This document shows positions 1 through 7,905 of a stretch of DNA of 25,774 nucleotides, in pieces. A program made the position numbers and the translations under genes. Location: the NCBI GenBank assembly GCA_964346645.1, contig CAYFVU010000049.1, forward strand, positions 1-25,774. Reading direction: 5' to 3'. The notes beneath the pieces are model-generated. The model worked only from the letters and a program-made list of their open reading frames with translations. It was not told where the DNA came from and did no database searches. The stretch is from CAYFVU01 sp964346645. GTDB lineage: Bacteria > Spirochaetota > Spirochaetia > DSM-16054 > Sediminispirochaetaceae. Positions within the stretch are counted from its first letter, which is position 1. Every line of letters starts with the position of its first letter.

Positions 1-521
1 GAAGCGCCCGCCGCACCGGAGGAGAGCAGCTCCGCCTCCTCGTGCCTGATCAACCTCTCCACATCGAGCAGAATTATCACCTGCTCGTCTATCTTTCCGA
101 GACCGGATATGTACTTGTCCTTCTCATCTCTTCCCTGAAAGCTCGGCGCCGGGTCGATGTTGCGGCTCGGAATATCCTGCACCTCCGTGGCGGTGTCTAC
201 GATAAAACCGATCGAGTCATCTCTGATATTGACCACGGTAATGACGGTGCGGTCGTCGTACTCCCGTCCCTCCATGTGAAAGCGAAGGCGCAGATCGATC
301 ACGGGAATGACCTGTCCGCGGAGGTTGATCACCCCCCGCACGTAGTCGGGCATGTCGGGGACCTCCGTGATCTTCTGCAGCTCGATGATGTCGGTAACAT
401 AGGTGATGTCGATGCCGTAGACCTCGTTGCCCAGCTTGCACATGAGAAACTTGTTCTCCTGTAGCTCGTCCTCGTCGACCTCGGTCTCCCATCCCTCTTC
501 TTTCTCTACTTCTTTGCTCAT
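1..521 (-). CDS. cheW: CheW chemotaxis coupling protein (3' end cut by window edge)
   Basis: Reading the minus strand from ATG at 521 gives an open frame of 173 codons that runs off the left edge with no stop. After an acidic 22-residue leader the product has the CheW fold: FLMCKLGNEVYGIDITYV, then VRGVINLRGQVIPVIDLR, which is the family's most conserved stretch, then GFIVD and IILLDVERL. CheW is the cytoplasmic adaptor that joins methyl-accepting proteins to the CheA kinase. The start is supported by a GGAG about 9 nt upstream, and the gene begins 30 nt after the receptor gene's stop, so it is the third gene of a receiver-receptor-CheW operon. A typical CheW is about 150-180 residues, so little is probably missing. 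No CheA, CheB or CheR is in view. Assignment is firm; the end is unknown. Confidence 0.93.
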   Translation of the reverse strand, partial: MSKEVEKEEGWETEVDEDELQENKFLMCKLGNEVYGIDITYVTDIIELQKITEVPDMPDYVRGVINLRGQVIPVIDLRLRFHMEGREYDDRTVITVVNIRDDSIGFIVDTATEVQDIPSRNIDPAPSFQGRDEKDKYISGLGKIDEQVIILLDVERLIRHEEAELLSSGAAGA

Positions 522-551
522 ACCTCACTCTCCTGCGGTTTACGAAAGAGA

Positions 552-3353
552 TCAAAACCGGTCGAAATCCTCATCCTCCAAGGAGATTACCTCGTCTGCC
601 TTCACGGGTTTGATGCCGGTCTCCTCTCCTCCTCGAGCCGCTCCTCCCTCGGCGGCCGTGCCCGTCGCAGCCGAGGTGCTCGTACGGCCGGTCGCCCCGT
701 GCGTGCCCCCGGATTCGGAGGAGTGGCCCTCCGCCGGCTCCCGCCAGTTCTTGTGGTTGGACTTGTATCCGTTTCTCTCCTGGGACGGCTGATGTTGCCG
801 CCCGGTCGAACCTCCCTTCTCCTTATGGGCGAGGTTATCGAGATGGCTTCCCTGCGTCAGCTGCTTGCCTCCGCCGGTGTAGCGCTCGTCTATCTGAAAC
901 TGGGCCACCATGCTGCGCAGCTGCTGTGCCTGTCCGGCCAACTCTTCGGAGGCAGAGGCGCTCTCCTCGGCACTCGCCGTGCTTCCCTGGGTTGCCTCGT
1001 CTATCTGGTCGAGCCCCTCGGTGATCTGTTCGATGGCCTGCGCCTGTTCCCGGCTCGCCTGGGCGATCTCCTCGAGGAAGTTGGCCACCTTTCCAGAGCC
1101 CTCTACGATCGAGGTGAGCTGTTTGTTCGTCGCATCCGCCGCCTCGGTGCCGTCCTTTATGTTGGTCACCGTATCCTCGACCATCTGCGTCGTCTCCCTG
1201 ACCGAATCTGCGCTCTTGACGGCGAGATTCCTCACCTCGTCGGCGACCACGGCAAAACCCTTCCCGTACTTGCCGGCCCGGGCGGCCTCAACGTTTGCGT
1301 TGAGGGCGAGCAGGTTGATCTGGAAGGCGATGTCGTCTATGACCTTTACCACCTTGTTTATCTCATCTGAGCTGGCGTTGATCTTCTCCATTATCTCGGC
1401 GAGCTGCTTCATCTGGCTGTTGCCCGACTCGGCATCTTCGGTCGCCTTCTTGGCTATTGCATGCGCCTCCGTTGCGTTCTCCGCATTCTGCTTGGACTGG
1501 CTGTTGATCTCGTTGGTAGAGCTGGTAATCTCCTCGAGACTGCTCGCCTGCTCGGTCGCCCCCTGGCTGAGGTTCTGACTCGCCTGGGATACCTGGTCGG
1601 CACCGCTTGTCACCTGCTCCACCGCGTTGTTTACCTGTCCGAGCAGCTCGTTCAGGGAGGTGACCATGCGCTGGAAGGACTTGCCGAGGGTATCTTTCTC
1701 CGACGAAATCGAAGCCTCTACGCGGAGATTTTTGTTCGAGATCTCCTCGGCGATCTTCGCCTTCTCCGTCTGGTAGTTTATCACCTTGTCGAAGGAGTCG
1801 CCGATTACCCCCAGCTCGTCGCTGCGCTTCGTGATTCTATCGAACTCGCTGCGATTCACACTCGAGAGGTCTATGTCGCCAACCGCGAGGTTCTGCGCGC
1901 CCGAGACCAAGAGCAGAATCGGCTTGGAGATGGTGCGGGAGAAGAAAACCGCGGCCAGAGCGGCAATGACGATCATGACCAGGGCGCTGATGAGTATGAA
2001 GGTGGTCAGCGTGTCGATCGGCGCCCTCACCTCCGCCTCGTCTATCTCCGCCAGCAGGGCCCATGTGCTGTCGAACATCTCCACAGGTGCGTAGGCCGAG
2101 ACCACCGGGTTGCCGTTGTAGTCGGTAATGATCTTCTCGTGACTCTCGCCGGCGAGCGCCTCTTCGGCGGCCTGTGTACGCACATCGCCTCTCTCTGGGT
2201 CTGCAAAAGAGGCGATGACCGAGTGGTGCTCCGGGTCGAGGTAGGAGTCCGAGCGCATCAGGTGATCCGGACCGACGAGATAGGTCTCTCCGGTCTCGCC
2301 CATGCCTGCGCGCTGCGTCATGATGCCGTTGATCTCGTCGAGAGGAAGCTGCAGGGCGACGATCATCTCCACCTTCTCGTGCTGCAGCAGCGGTTCTGCG
2401 ACGAAGGCTGCGGGCTCCCCTCCGGATGGCGCATACGGCTCGAAATCGGCGAAGCCGAACTCCTGCGTAGAGAGTATTTCCCGAGTCAACTCACCCAAGT
2501 TGGAGTCCGAGTACTTTCCGTCCACCATATTCGTCTGGTAATCGGCCTCGTGCGTTACAGAGTAAAAAACCCTCCCCTCCGGATGGATGAGAAAGAGGTC
2601 GTAGTAGCCGAACTTCTCCTTGAAGTCGGTAAAAATGTCTCCCTCCTGTCCCTCGAGCTTGAGGGCGATCGCCTCCTCTAAGTTCTTCTTCGTAATCATG
2701 ATCCAGTTGCGTCCCTCTATGTCGAGGTGATCATAGATGACCGCCACAAGATCTCCGGCACTGTCGGTAAAGACCTCGTTTCCAGTATTTCCTTCGAAGG
2801 CGCGCTGGATGTAATCCACGCTCTCGGCTACCTTCGTCTGGTCTCTGCCGAAGACGTACTCGCCGTCTCCCATCGTCCTCATGTCGCTGCGGAAGTAGTA
2901 TCTTCCGCCCTCCTTCGACATGAGGTAGGTCTCCCCCGACTCTCCCATAGCAACACGGGAGCCGACTATCTCGTCCATACGCCGATGGACGGGACCCTCG
3001 CGCCCCATCATATCCTCGCTGATCTCGTTGTCGGCGAAGTAGCGCTCCACCTCCGCACGCTTCAGCTTCTGCACCGCCTCGAGCTCTCGGAATATCTCCT
3101 TTTGCAGCAGCCCTATCGTCTCTACGATGAAGTCCATTTCGGTGTGCACGCCGTCGCGGTAAGACTCGAGCTGATTCTTCTTTATCTCACGGACCGCCTC
3201 CAGCTCGTGAAACGATGCAGTCATAAGCGCGTCGGTGGATTGCCGCACGGCGAGGAACGTCACCACTCCTATCGAAACTACGACCACCACGACGAATATC
3301 AGCGTGATCTTCCCGCCTATACTCTTAAAAAACGAAATCTTTCCCTCTTTCAT
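552..3353 (-). CDS. Methyl-accepting chemotaxis protein with Cache-like sensor region
   Basis: 933 residues from ATG 3353. This start is chosen over the longer frame (3398) because AGGAGG lies just upstream and the ATG forms an ATGA overlap with the stop of the preceding receiver gene. TM1 is about residues 15-36 and TM2 about 450-471. Between them is a long extracytoplasmic region with two similar boxes, MGESGETYLMSKEG (136-149) and MGETGETYLVGPDHLMRSDS (351-370), as in double-Cache sensors. HAMP follows TM2 (about 472-545). The signalling domain contains the conserved hairpin DIAFQINLLALNANVEAARAG near 674-694 and FAVVADEVRNLA near 700-711. A 110-residue low-complexity tail ends in EDEDFDRF, which may act as a tethering tail. 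It senses an unknown ligand and controls CheA through CheW. The helix FHELEAVREIKKNQLESYR (48-66) is nearly repeated at 88-106. Confidence 0.95.
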   Translation of the reverse strand: MKEGKISFFKSIGGKITLIFVVVVVVSIGVVTFLAVRQSTDALMTASFHELEAVREIKKNQLESYRDGVHTEMDFIVETIGLLQKEIFRELEAVQKLKRAEVERYFADNEISEDMMGREGPVHRRMDEIVGSRVAMGESGETYLMSKEGGRYYFRSDMRTMGDGEYVFGRDQTKVAESVDYIQRAFEGNTGNEVFTDSAGDLVAVIYDHLDIEGRNWIMITKKNLEEAIALKLEGQEGDIFTDFKEKFGYYDLFLIHPEGRVFYSVTHEADYQTNMVDGKYSDSNLGELTREILSTQEFGFADFEPYAPSGGEPAAFVAEPLLQHEKVEMIVALQLPLDEINGIMTQRAGMGETGETYLVGPDHLMRSDSYLDPEHHSVIASFADPERGDVRTQAAEEALAGESHEKIITDYNGNPVVSAYAPVEMFDSTWALLAEIDEAEVRAPIDTLTTFILISALVMIVIAALAAVFFSRTISKPILLLVSGAQNLAVGDIDLSSVNRSEFDRITKRSDELGVIGDSFDKVINYQTEKAKIAEEISNKNLRVEASISSEKDTLGKSFQRMVTSLNELLGQVNNAVEQVTSGADQVSQASQNLSQGATEQASSLEEITSSTNEINSQSKQNAENATEAHAIAKKATEDAESGNSQMKQLAEIMEKINASSDEINKVVKVIDDIAFQINLLALNANVEAARAGKYGKGFAVVADEVRNLAVKSADSVRETTQMVEDTVTNIKDGTEAADATNKQLTSIVEGSGKVANFLEEIAQASREQAQAIEQITEGLDQIDEATQGSTASAEESASASEELAGQAQQLRSMVAQFQIDERYTGGGKQLTQGSHLDNLAHKEKGGSTGRQHQPSQERNGYKSNHKNWREPAEGHSSESGGTHGATGRTSTSAATGTAAEGGAARGGEETGIKPVKADEVISLEDEDFDRF

Positions 3354-3742
3354 CCCTCTCCTCCTGTCTTTTCGGCGGTCACCTGTCCGTCGAACCATTC
3401 GAGCACGTCGATGAGCTCTTCGTACTCATTGCTCTTGTCGAAGAATAGATCCGCCCCCAGCTGCAGGCTCCTGTTCTTCGTGCGTGTTCCCGCATAGTTG
3501 GTAAGCACGATGGTGTAGGGGCGGCTTTCCATTGATATCATATACTCGAGTACCTCGAATCCGGTTCCCCCCGGCATCTGTATGTCGAGGATCAGCACAT
3601 CCACCCTATTCTGCTGCAGAGCGAAGATGGTGGAGTGCACCTCCGAGGCGGTGAGTATCCGTGCCCGTACCGGCGAACTCTCGATAAGCTTTCTGAGATT
3701 CTCGCGTATGAGCCGTGAATCGTCTGCAATCAGTATGGTCAC
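3350..3742 (-). CDS. Single-domain CheY-like response regulator
   Basis: 130 residues from GTG 3742. The frame is open further upstream, but the receiver fold begins directly at TILIADDSR, and GAGG lies 8 nt before the GTG, so the longer start is unlikely. Receiver landmarks are visible: acidic pair D7-D8, phospho-acceptor D53 in VLILDIQMPGGTGFEVL, T81 in IVLTNYA, and K103 in FFDKS. No output domain follows, so it acts by protein contact (flagellar switch, kinase or phosphate sink). The stop overlaps the receptor ATG by 4 nt (ATGA), indicating translational coupling with the chemoreceptor and, downstream, CheW. Sequence around the lysine (FDKSNEYEEL) resembles chemotaxis-associated receivers other than classical flagellar CheY, so I do not assign a symbol. 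Confidence 0.9.
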   Translation of the reverse strand: MTILIADDSRLIRENLRKLIESSPVRARILTASEVHSTIFALQQNRVDVLILDIQMPGGTGFEVLEYMISMESRPYTIVLTNYAGTRTKNRSLQLGADLFFDKSNEYEELIDVLEWFDGQVTAEKTGGEG

Positions 3743-3798
3743 CGTGCAGCACCTCACAAAACCAAGATACGTACAGGATACTCCACGGAGAAACGGCT

Positions 3799-3819
3799 GT
3801 ATGTAACACATACTGTGTT
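3799..3819. promoter_or_regulatory. Two interlocking short dyads upstream of the receiver-receptor-CheW operon
   Basis: On the plus strand GTATGT-AAC-ACATAC (3799-3813) and AACACA-TAC-TGTGTT (3805-3819) are each perfect 6-bp inverted repeats with 3-nt centres, and they share nine bases. They lie 57-77 nt before the GTG start at 3742, where an operator or promoter is expected. No convincing sigma-70 hexamer pair is visible here. The function is inferred from position only. Confidence 0.3.
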
Positions 3820-3865
3820 TTTCCTGACACACTTTCTGCTACAAATTGGCGGAGAGTACTTTTTC

Positions 3866-3880
3866 GGACTCAGTGAGTCC
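3866..3880. repeat. 15-nt palindrome GGACTCA-G-TGAGTCC
   Basis: A perfect 7-bp inverted repeat around a single G, flanked by T-rich sequence on both plus-strand sides. It lies between the NarL-type gene (which ends at 3936) and the receiver operon start. It could be a dimeric regulator site or part of the termination region; nothing in the sequence decides. Confidence 0.35.
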
Positions 3881-3924
3881 TTATTTCTACAACTCTATGA
3901 GCGGCGATTATTCTAAGAGCAGGG

Positions 3925-3953
3925 AATTTCAAAAATCAATGATTTTTGAAATT
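3925..3953. terminator. Perfect 29-nt AT-rich palindrome containing the NarL-type gene's stop codon
   Basis: AATTTCAAAAATCA and its exact reverse complement flank one central base at 3939. On the minus strand one arm encodes the last residues (NFKNH) and the TGA, and the other arm supplies a T5 run. The stem has very low GC, so it is a weak classical terminator. It may also be a protein-binding site. The perfect 14-bp arms are directly visible; the terminator role is inference. Confidence 0.5.
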
Positions 3954-4583
3954 TTCAAGGAGCTCGTGCTCTACCGCGTATCTCACGAGCTCGGCGCTCG
4001 AGCCGAGCTGCAGCTTCTCGAGTATGCGGCGCCGGTAGGAGTTGACGGTGTTCACGCTCAGGCCGAGCTCCTCCGATATGCTGCGTACCGCTGTGCCGTT
4101 GCCTATCCGCAGGAGTATCTGGTACTCCCGATCCGACAACAGCTCGTGCGGCTGCTCCGCCTCCTCATCGGATACTCCCCGATAGAGCTCCTCGGCAACC
4201 TCATCGGTTATGTAGCTTCCCCGCTCGTAGACCGAACGAATTGCGGAGACGATGGTCTCGGAGGCGCTGTCCTTCGTTATGTAGCCCGCCGCCCCGTTCT
4301 TTAGGGCACGTTTGGCGTAGCGCGCCTCCGGATGCATGCTCAGCATCAATACCTGTACCGATATCTCCTGCGACCTGATGTCCTTGAGGACCTCGATGCC
4401 GTCCCTGTCCGGCAGGCTTATGTCGAGGACGAGCACGTCGACCGCCTCCGTACGGAGGAGCTCCATCACCTGCCCCGCATTCGAGGCCTCTCCCAGGAGC
4501 GATATGTCGCACTCCTCCTCTATGAGCCTGCGCAGCCCGTCGCGTATGAGCTGGTGATCGTCTGCGATAACTATCCTGATCAT
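3936..4583 (-). CDS. NarL/FixJ-type response regulator with LuxR helix-turn-helix
   Basis: 215 residues. An N-terminal receiver has IADDH at 6-10, phospho-acceptor D54 in VLVLDISLPDRDG, and K104 in YITKDSA. The C-terminal LuxR-type helix-turn-helix occupies about 149-205, with LSDREYQILLRIGNG and ISEELGLSVNTVNSYRRRIL. Family members bind DNA as dimers after phosphorylation. The ATG at 4583 overlaps the stop of the upstream histidine kinase by 4 nt (ATGA), so the two are a cognate, translationally coupled pair. It is the only DNA-binding output domain in this signalling cluster, and its targets are unknown. The stop lies in the palindrome at 3925-3953. Confidence 0.94.
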   Translation of the reverse strand: MIRIVIADDHQLIRDGLRRLIEEECDISLLGEASNAGQVMELLRTEAVDVLVLDISLPDRDGIEVLKDIRSQEISVQVLMLSMHPEARYAKRALKNGAAGYITKDSASETIVSAIRSVYERGSYITDEVAEELYRGVSDEEAEQPHELLSDREYQILLRIGNGTAVRSISEELGLSVNTVNSYRRRILEKLQLGSSAELVRYAVEHELLENFKNH

Positions 4584-5647
4584 TCTATTCTATTCGGCGC
4601 CTCGTCTCCGAGGGGAATGGAGGCGTGTACGACGGTACCGTCTCCCAAAGAGCTCTCGATCCGGAAATTTCCGCCGCACTGTAACGCACGCTCCCTCATG
4701 CCGAGCAGACCGAAAGAGGAATACTCCTCCTCGGGCTCGAAGCCCTTTCCGTCATCCTCTACCCTTATACTAAGCATTCGACCATCGTGTTGCAAATGCA
4801 CCCGTATCTTTCCGGCCCCGCCGTGACGTACGCTGTTAGTCATCGACTCCTGTACGATGCGGAAAACCGCCAGCGACTTCTTCCGGTCGAGCCGTATCTC
4901 CTCCTCTTCGCATACGAGCTCCGTCTCGACATCGAAGTACTCATTGCACTCCTCGATTTCCCACTCGAGGGCCTCTACGATGTCGCCGGCATCGAGCACG
5001 CTCGGCCGCAGCTCGGTGGAGATCTTCCGTACCTTCTTTACGGTGCTGTTGAGAATCTTCTCCATCTCGCCGGCGGTTCGCACGATCTTCTCACCTTCAG
5101 GTCCCTGCGCCTCCGCCGATCTGCAGATGACCGAGAGGTTCATCTTGAGCGCGGTCAGCGCCTGCCCCAAATCGTCGTGAATCTCACGGGCGAGATAGGC
5201 ATTCTGCTCCTCCCGCACGTTCTGCAGATGGTTCGAGAGCTTCCTGTAGCGTCGTTCGCTGCGGTGCAGCTCGATGGCCATTTCCACCGTGGCGAGGACG
5301 AACTGCTCGTTGCCGGGAACCTTCTGCACGTAGCCGTATTTGGTAATTCCCCTGGTCTCGTCGAGGGTCTCCTTGTCCGTGTAGGCGGAGTGGAGGACCA
5401 CCGGTATGTCATAGAGGCGGTAGATCTCCCGGGTGGTCGCCGCTCCGCCCATCCTGTTCTTTCCGAGATTGAGATCCATGAGGATGAGCTCGGGCCGCTC
5501 TCCTGAACGGAGGCGGTCGAGACACTCCTCCCCGTGGGGGATCGACACCGCATCGAAGCCGTTGCGGCGAAAGAAGTCGCCGAGGTGGCGGCTGAGGATT
5601 TGCTCGTCTTCCACAATGAAGATGTTCTTTGCCATATCGACTCTCAT
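4580..5647 (-). CDS. REC-HisKA_3 histidine kinase (NarX/DegS class, receiver as input domain)
   Basis: 355 residues from ATG 5647, chosen because AAGGAG ends 4 nt before it; a second ATG at 5635 is too far from that site. The receiver covers about 7-128 (IVEDE, D58 in LILMDLNLG, K109 in YVQKV). A short helix leads into HisKA_3 with REIHDDLGQALTALKMN, in which H157 is the expected phosphorylation site. The HATPase has QESMTNSVRHGGA, VEDDGKGF and FGLLGMRERALQ. There are no membrane segments, so it is a cytoplasmic kinase whose input is a phosphorylated receiver in place of a ligand-binding sensor. It forms an operon with the NarL-type regulator. A TATATC at 5669-5674 (minus) preceded by TG could be its -10 box, giving a short leader that includes the ribosome-binding site; no good -35 is visible. 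Confidence 0.93.
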   Translation of the reverse strand: MRVDMAKNIFIVEDEQILSRHLGDFFRRNGFDAVSIPHGEECLDRLRSGERPELILMDLNLGKNRMGGAATTREIYRLYDIPVVLHSAYTDKETLDETRGITKYGYVQKVPGNEQFVLATVEMAIELHRSERRYRKLSNHLQNVREEQNAYLAREIHDDLGQALTALKMNLSVICRSAEAQGPEGEKIVRTAGEMEKILNSTVKKVRKISTELRPSVLDAGDIVEALEWEIEECNEYFDVETELVCEEEEIRLDRKKSLAVFRIVQESMTNSVRHGGAGKIRVHLQHDGRMLSIRVEDDGKGFEPEEEYSSFGLLGMRERALQCGGNFRIESSLGDGTVVHASIPLGDEAPNRIE

Positions 5648-5870
5648 TGTACTCCTTTCGAGCCGGAAGATATACATTTTTTTTGGCCGTCATCCGAGAG
5701 GCACATCTTTCGCGCAAGAGGAGGCTCGGGGCTCGAGAACCACACTCGCTCATCGCGAACTGGCGCAGCCGTTGCAGCCTGGGGCACACGTGTACAATAT
5801 GCGCTATTGGAAAGAAGAGCAGGATAAAGAGCATTTATCAATCTCCATAAACTCCAATTTAACATTTTTC

Positions 5871-5899
5871 TTGACAGTTTCGGCGTGCAGGGCTATCAT
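5871..5899 (+). promoter_or_regulatory. Sigma-70 type promoter for the REC-PAS-PAS kinase gene
   Basis: TTGACA (5871-5876) and TATCAT (5894-5899) are separated by 17 nt, close to the consensus. Transcription would begin near 5906, giving about 50 nt of leader before the ATG at 5956, which has a GAGG site. This gene therefore has a normal leader, unlike several neighbours. Confidence 0.75.
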
Positions 5900-5955
5900 A
5901 GCGCATACTATATTTGGCTACCAACAAGGCTGTTCGACAAGTATCTCGAGGATAT

Positions 5956-7779
5956 ATGCAAAATCAACAAACAAAACACAAAACGATACTCCTGGTCGAG
6001 GACGATCCGGCGGTAGCCCTCTACGAAGCAGATACCGTGAGAAATCACGGCTTCGAGGTCAAGACGGCCCACAGGAGCGGCGAGGCCCTCGCGCGGGTGG
6101 AGAGCGACCCGGAGATAGACCTCATCCTCATGGACATGCACCTCGAACGGGGCATGGACGGCTCTCAGCTCGCCGAGAAGATACTGCAGCGGCGGGAGCT
6201 GCCCATACTCTTTCTCTCGGGCTACAGCGACAGAGAGACCGTAGAGCGGGCGCAGCGGGTAGCGAACTACGGCTACATACTCAAGGACTGCGGCGAGTAC
6301 GTCATTGTCGAATCGATTCGCACCGCCCTCAAGCTCTTCGAGACAAACCGGGAGCAGAGGAGACGAACCAGCTTCTTCAACCTCAATCCCATACCGATGC
6401 TGTTGGTGGACGAAGAGCTGGCGCTGCGCAACTATAACGAAGCGGCCGTACACCTTCTGCACAAGGAAGGGGAGACCGCTGAAGGGCGGCGCATAGGAGA
6501 GGCTCTGGCGTGCCTAAACCACTTGAACGAAGCTCGCGGATGCGGCTACAGCCCTGCATGCGCCGAATGCGAGCTGCGTACCCTCGTGCGCTCGAGCTTC
6601 GGCGACGGACAAATGCGGGTTCAGCAGGAGGCCACCCTCCCCATCCGGCATGAGCACGGAGAAACGCAGACAACGTTTCTCGTCTCGGTAAACTTATTCG
6701 ACGAGGCCGGCAGGAGGCAGACACTGGTTGCCCTCGAGGACATAAGCGAGAGGAAGAGGGAGGAAAACCTCCTGCGGAAGAACCAGATCCTCATGGACCA
6801 GGCCGAAAAGCTCACCGGGGTCGGTGCCTGGGAGAAGGACCTGCTACGTGGCGTATTCATCCTCTCGCGGGGATGCCAAGATATCCACGGTCTCTATCGG
6901 CGGGAGGTTCCCATAGAGGAGATGGACCGAACGACGCATCCCGACGATTTTTCCACGATAGAGGAGGCCAAAGAACGGGCGGTGCACGGCGACGGCTACT
7001 ACCAGGTCGAGCACCGCATCATCCGGGCAGACGACGGCGAGGTGCGCAGCATACAGGCCCAGGGCATAACTATCTACGACGAGGCGGGCAGGCCGTTAAA
7101 ACTCTACGGCGCCATACAAGACGTGACCGAGCAGAAGAAAATGGAGCAGGAGAACCTGGAGCTCATCGAGGAGAAGGAGAACCTCCTGAGGGAGGTGCAC
7201 CACCGCATCAAGAACCACATGAACACCATATTCAGCATCCTCTCCCTGCAGGCCTCTAAGTTCGAGGACGAGGAGGTTACCTCGGTCTTCGAGGAGACGA
7301 AGGCACGGATACGCCTGATGCAGTCCATCTACCAGAAGCTCTACACCGGCACCGAGGTCGACTCGATCAGCATCAAGCACTACCTCGAGGAGCTGCTCCA
7401 CGAGATCAAGCTGACCTACCGGACCTCCGATAGTATTCGCGTCGAATGCGAGGTCGAGGACACGAGGGTCTCGGCAAGGCAGTCCCTGCCTATCGGCATC
7501 ATCGTAAACGAGCTGGTGACCAACGCCTTCAAGTACGCCTTCTCGGAGACCGGTGAGGGGACGATAGAGGTTGCGGTCCACCGCATCCCGCCGAACCACC
7601 TCGTGATCCGCGTTGCCGACGACGGAGCGGGCCTGCCGAAACAGGTTACCGAAGAGCACCGTCTCGGATTCGGCCTGACAATCGTGGAGGGCTACGCCCG
7701 GCAGTTCGAAGGCTCCCTCGACTTCGCCGTCGAAGGCGATCGTACGGTCGTAAAGGCCGTCCTCGATCTCGAGGACTGA
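5956..7779 (+). CDS. REC-PAS-PAS-HisKA_2 sensor histidine kinase
   Basis: 607 residues from ATG 5956, which has GAGG 4 nt upstream; an earlier in-frame TTG (5914) lacks a site and sits just after the promoter. The receiver is 9-128 (VEDDP, D60 in LILMDMHLE, K110). PAS 1, about 140-265, contains a Cys cluster GCGYSPACAEC (195-205; C196, C202, C205) and ends with the DISERK linker. PAS 2, about 278-393, is of PAS_3 type (WEKD, HPDD, GAIQDVTEQKK). HisKA_2 carries LLREVHHRIKNHMNTIFSIL with the phospho-acceptor His at 415 or 416. The HATPase has NELVTNAFKYAF, VADDGAGLP and GFGLTIVEG. The protein is soluble. No partner regulator adjoins it; it is transcribed divergently from the REC-HisKA_3/NarL operon. 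Confidence 0.94.
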   Translation: MQNQQTKHKTILLVEDDPAVALYEADTVRNHGFEVKTAHRSGEALARVESDPEIDLILMDMHLERGMDGSQLAEKILQRRELPILFLSGYSDRETVERAQRVANYGYILKDCGEYVIVESIRTALKLFETNREQRRRTSFFNLNPIPMLLVDEELALRNYNEAAVHLLHKEGETAEGRRIGEALACLNHLNEARGCGYSPACAECELRTLVRSSFGDGQMRVQQEATLPIRHEHGETQTTFLVSVNLFDEAGRRQTLVALEDISERKREENLLRKNQILMDQAEKLTGVGAWEKDLLRGVFILSRGCQDIHGLYRREVPIEEMDRTTHPDDFSTIEEAKERAVHGDGYYQVEHRIIRADDGEVRSIQAQGITIYDEAGRPLKLYGAIQDVTEQKKMEQENLELIEEKENLLREVHHRIKNHMNTIFSILSLQASKFEDEEVTSVFEETKARIRLMQSIYQKLYTGTEVDSISIKHYLEELLHEIKLTYRTSDSIRVECEVEDTRVSARQSLPIGIIVNELVTNAFKYAFSETGEGTIEVAVHRIPPNHLVIRVADDGAGLPKQVTEEHRLGFGLTIVEGYARQFEGSLDFAVEGDRTVVKAVLDLED

Positions 7780-7905
7780 GGCCACTGAGCCGATACCGTT
7801 TTCAGCCGTTACCTTTCTCAGCCACCCTTACACTGCGATGTACACACGATGACCATATGCCGAGAAAAGCGACCCGAGCCGGGAGAACAATGCAAGCAAA
7901 GGGAG

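Noticed and set aside
1461..2681. 406-residue open frame on the plus strand within the receptor gene, and many other long antisense frames (for example 4787-5506, 14093-15064, 22682-23818)
   Set aside because: They are mirror frames of well-identified genes in GC-rich DNA, with no recognisable domain, ribosome-binding site or codon pattern.
5675..5684. Homopolymer run of eight T before the REC-HisKA_3 gene
   Set aside because: It lies in the leader and not in a coding region, so phase-variable switching of a reading frame is not indicated.
5914..5955. Upstream TTG start for the REC-PAS-PAS kinase, and the 3398 and 3832 starts for the receptor and receiver
   Set aside because: Each longer start lacks a ribosome-binding site, while the chosen start has one and begins at the conserved domain or membrane segment.
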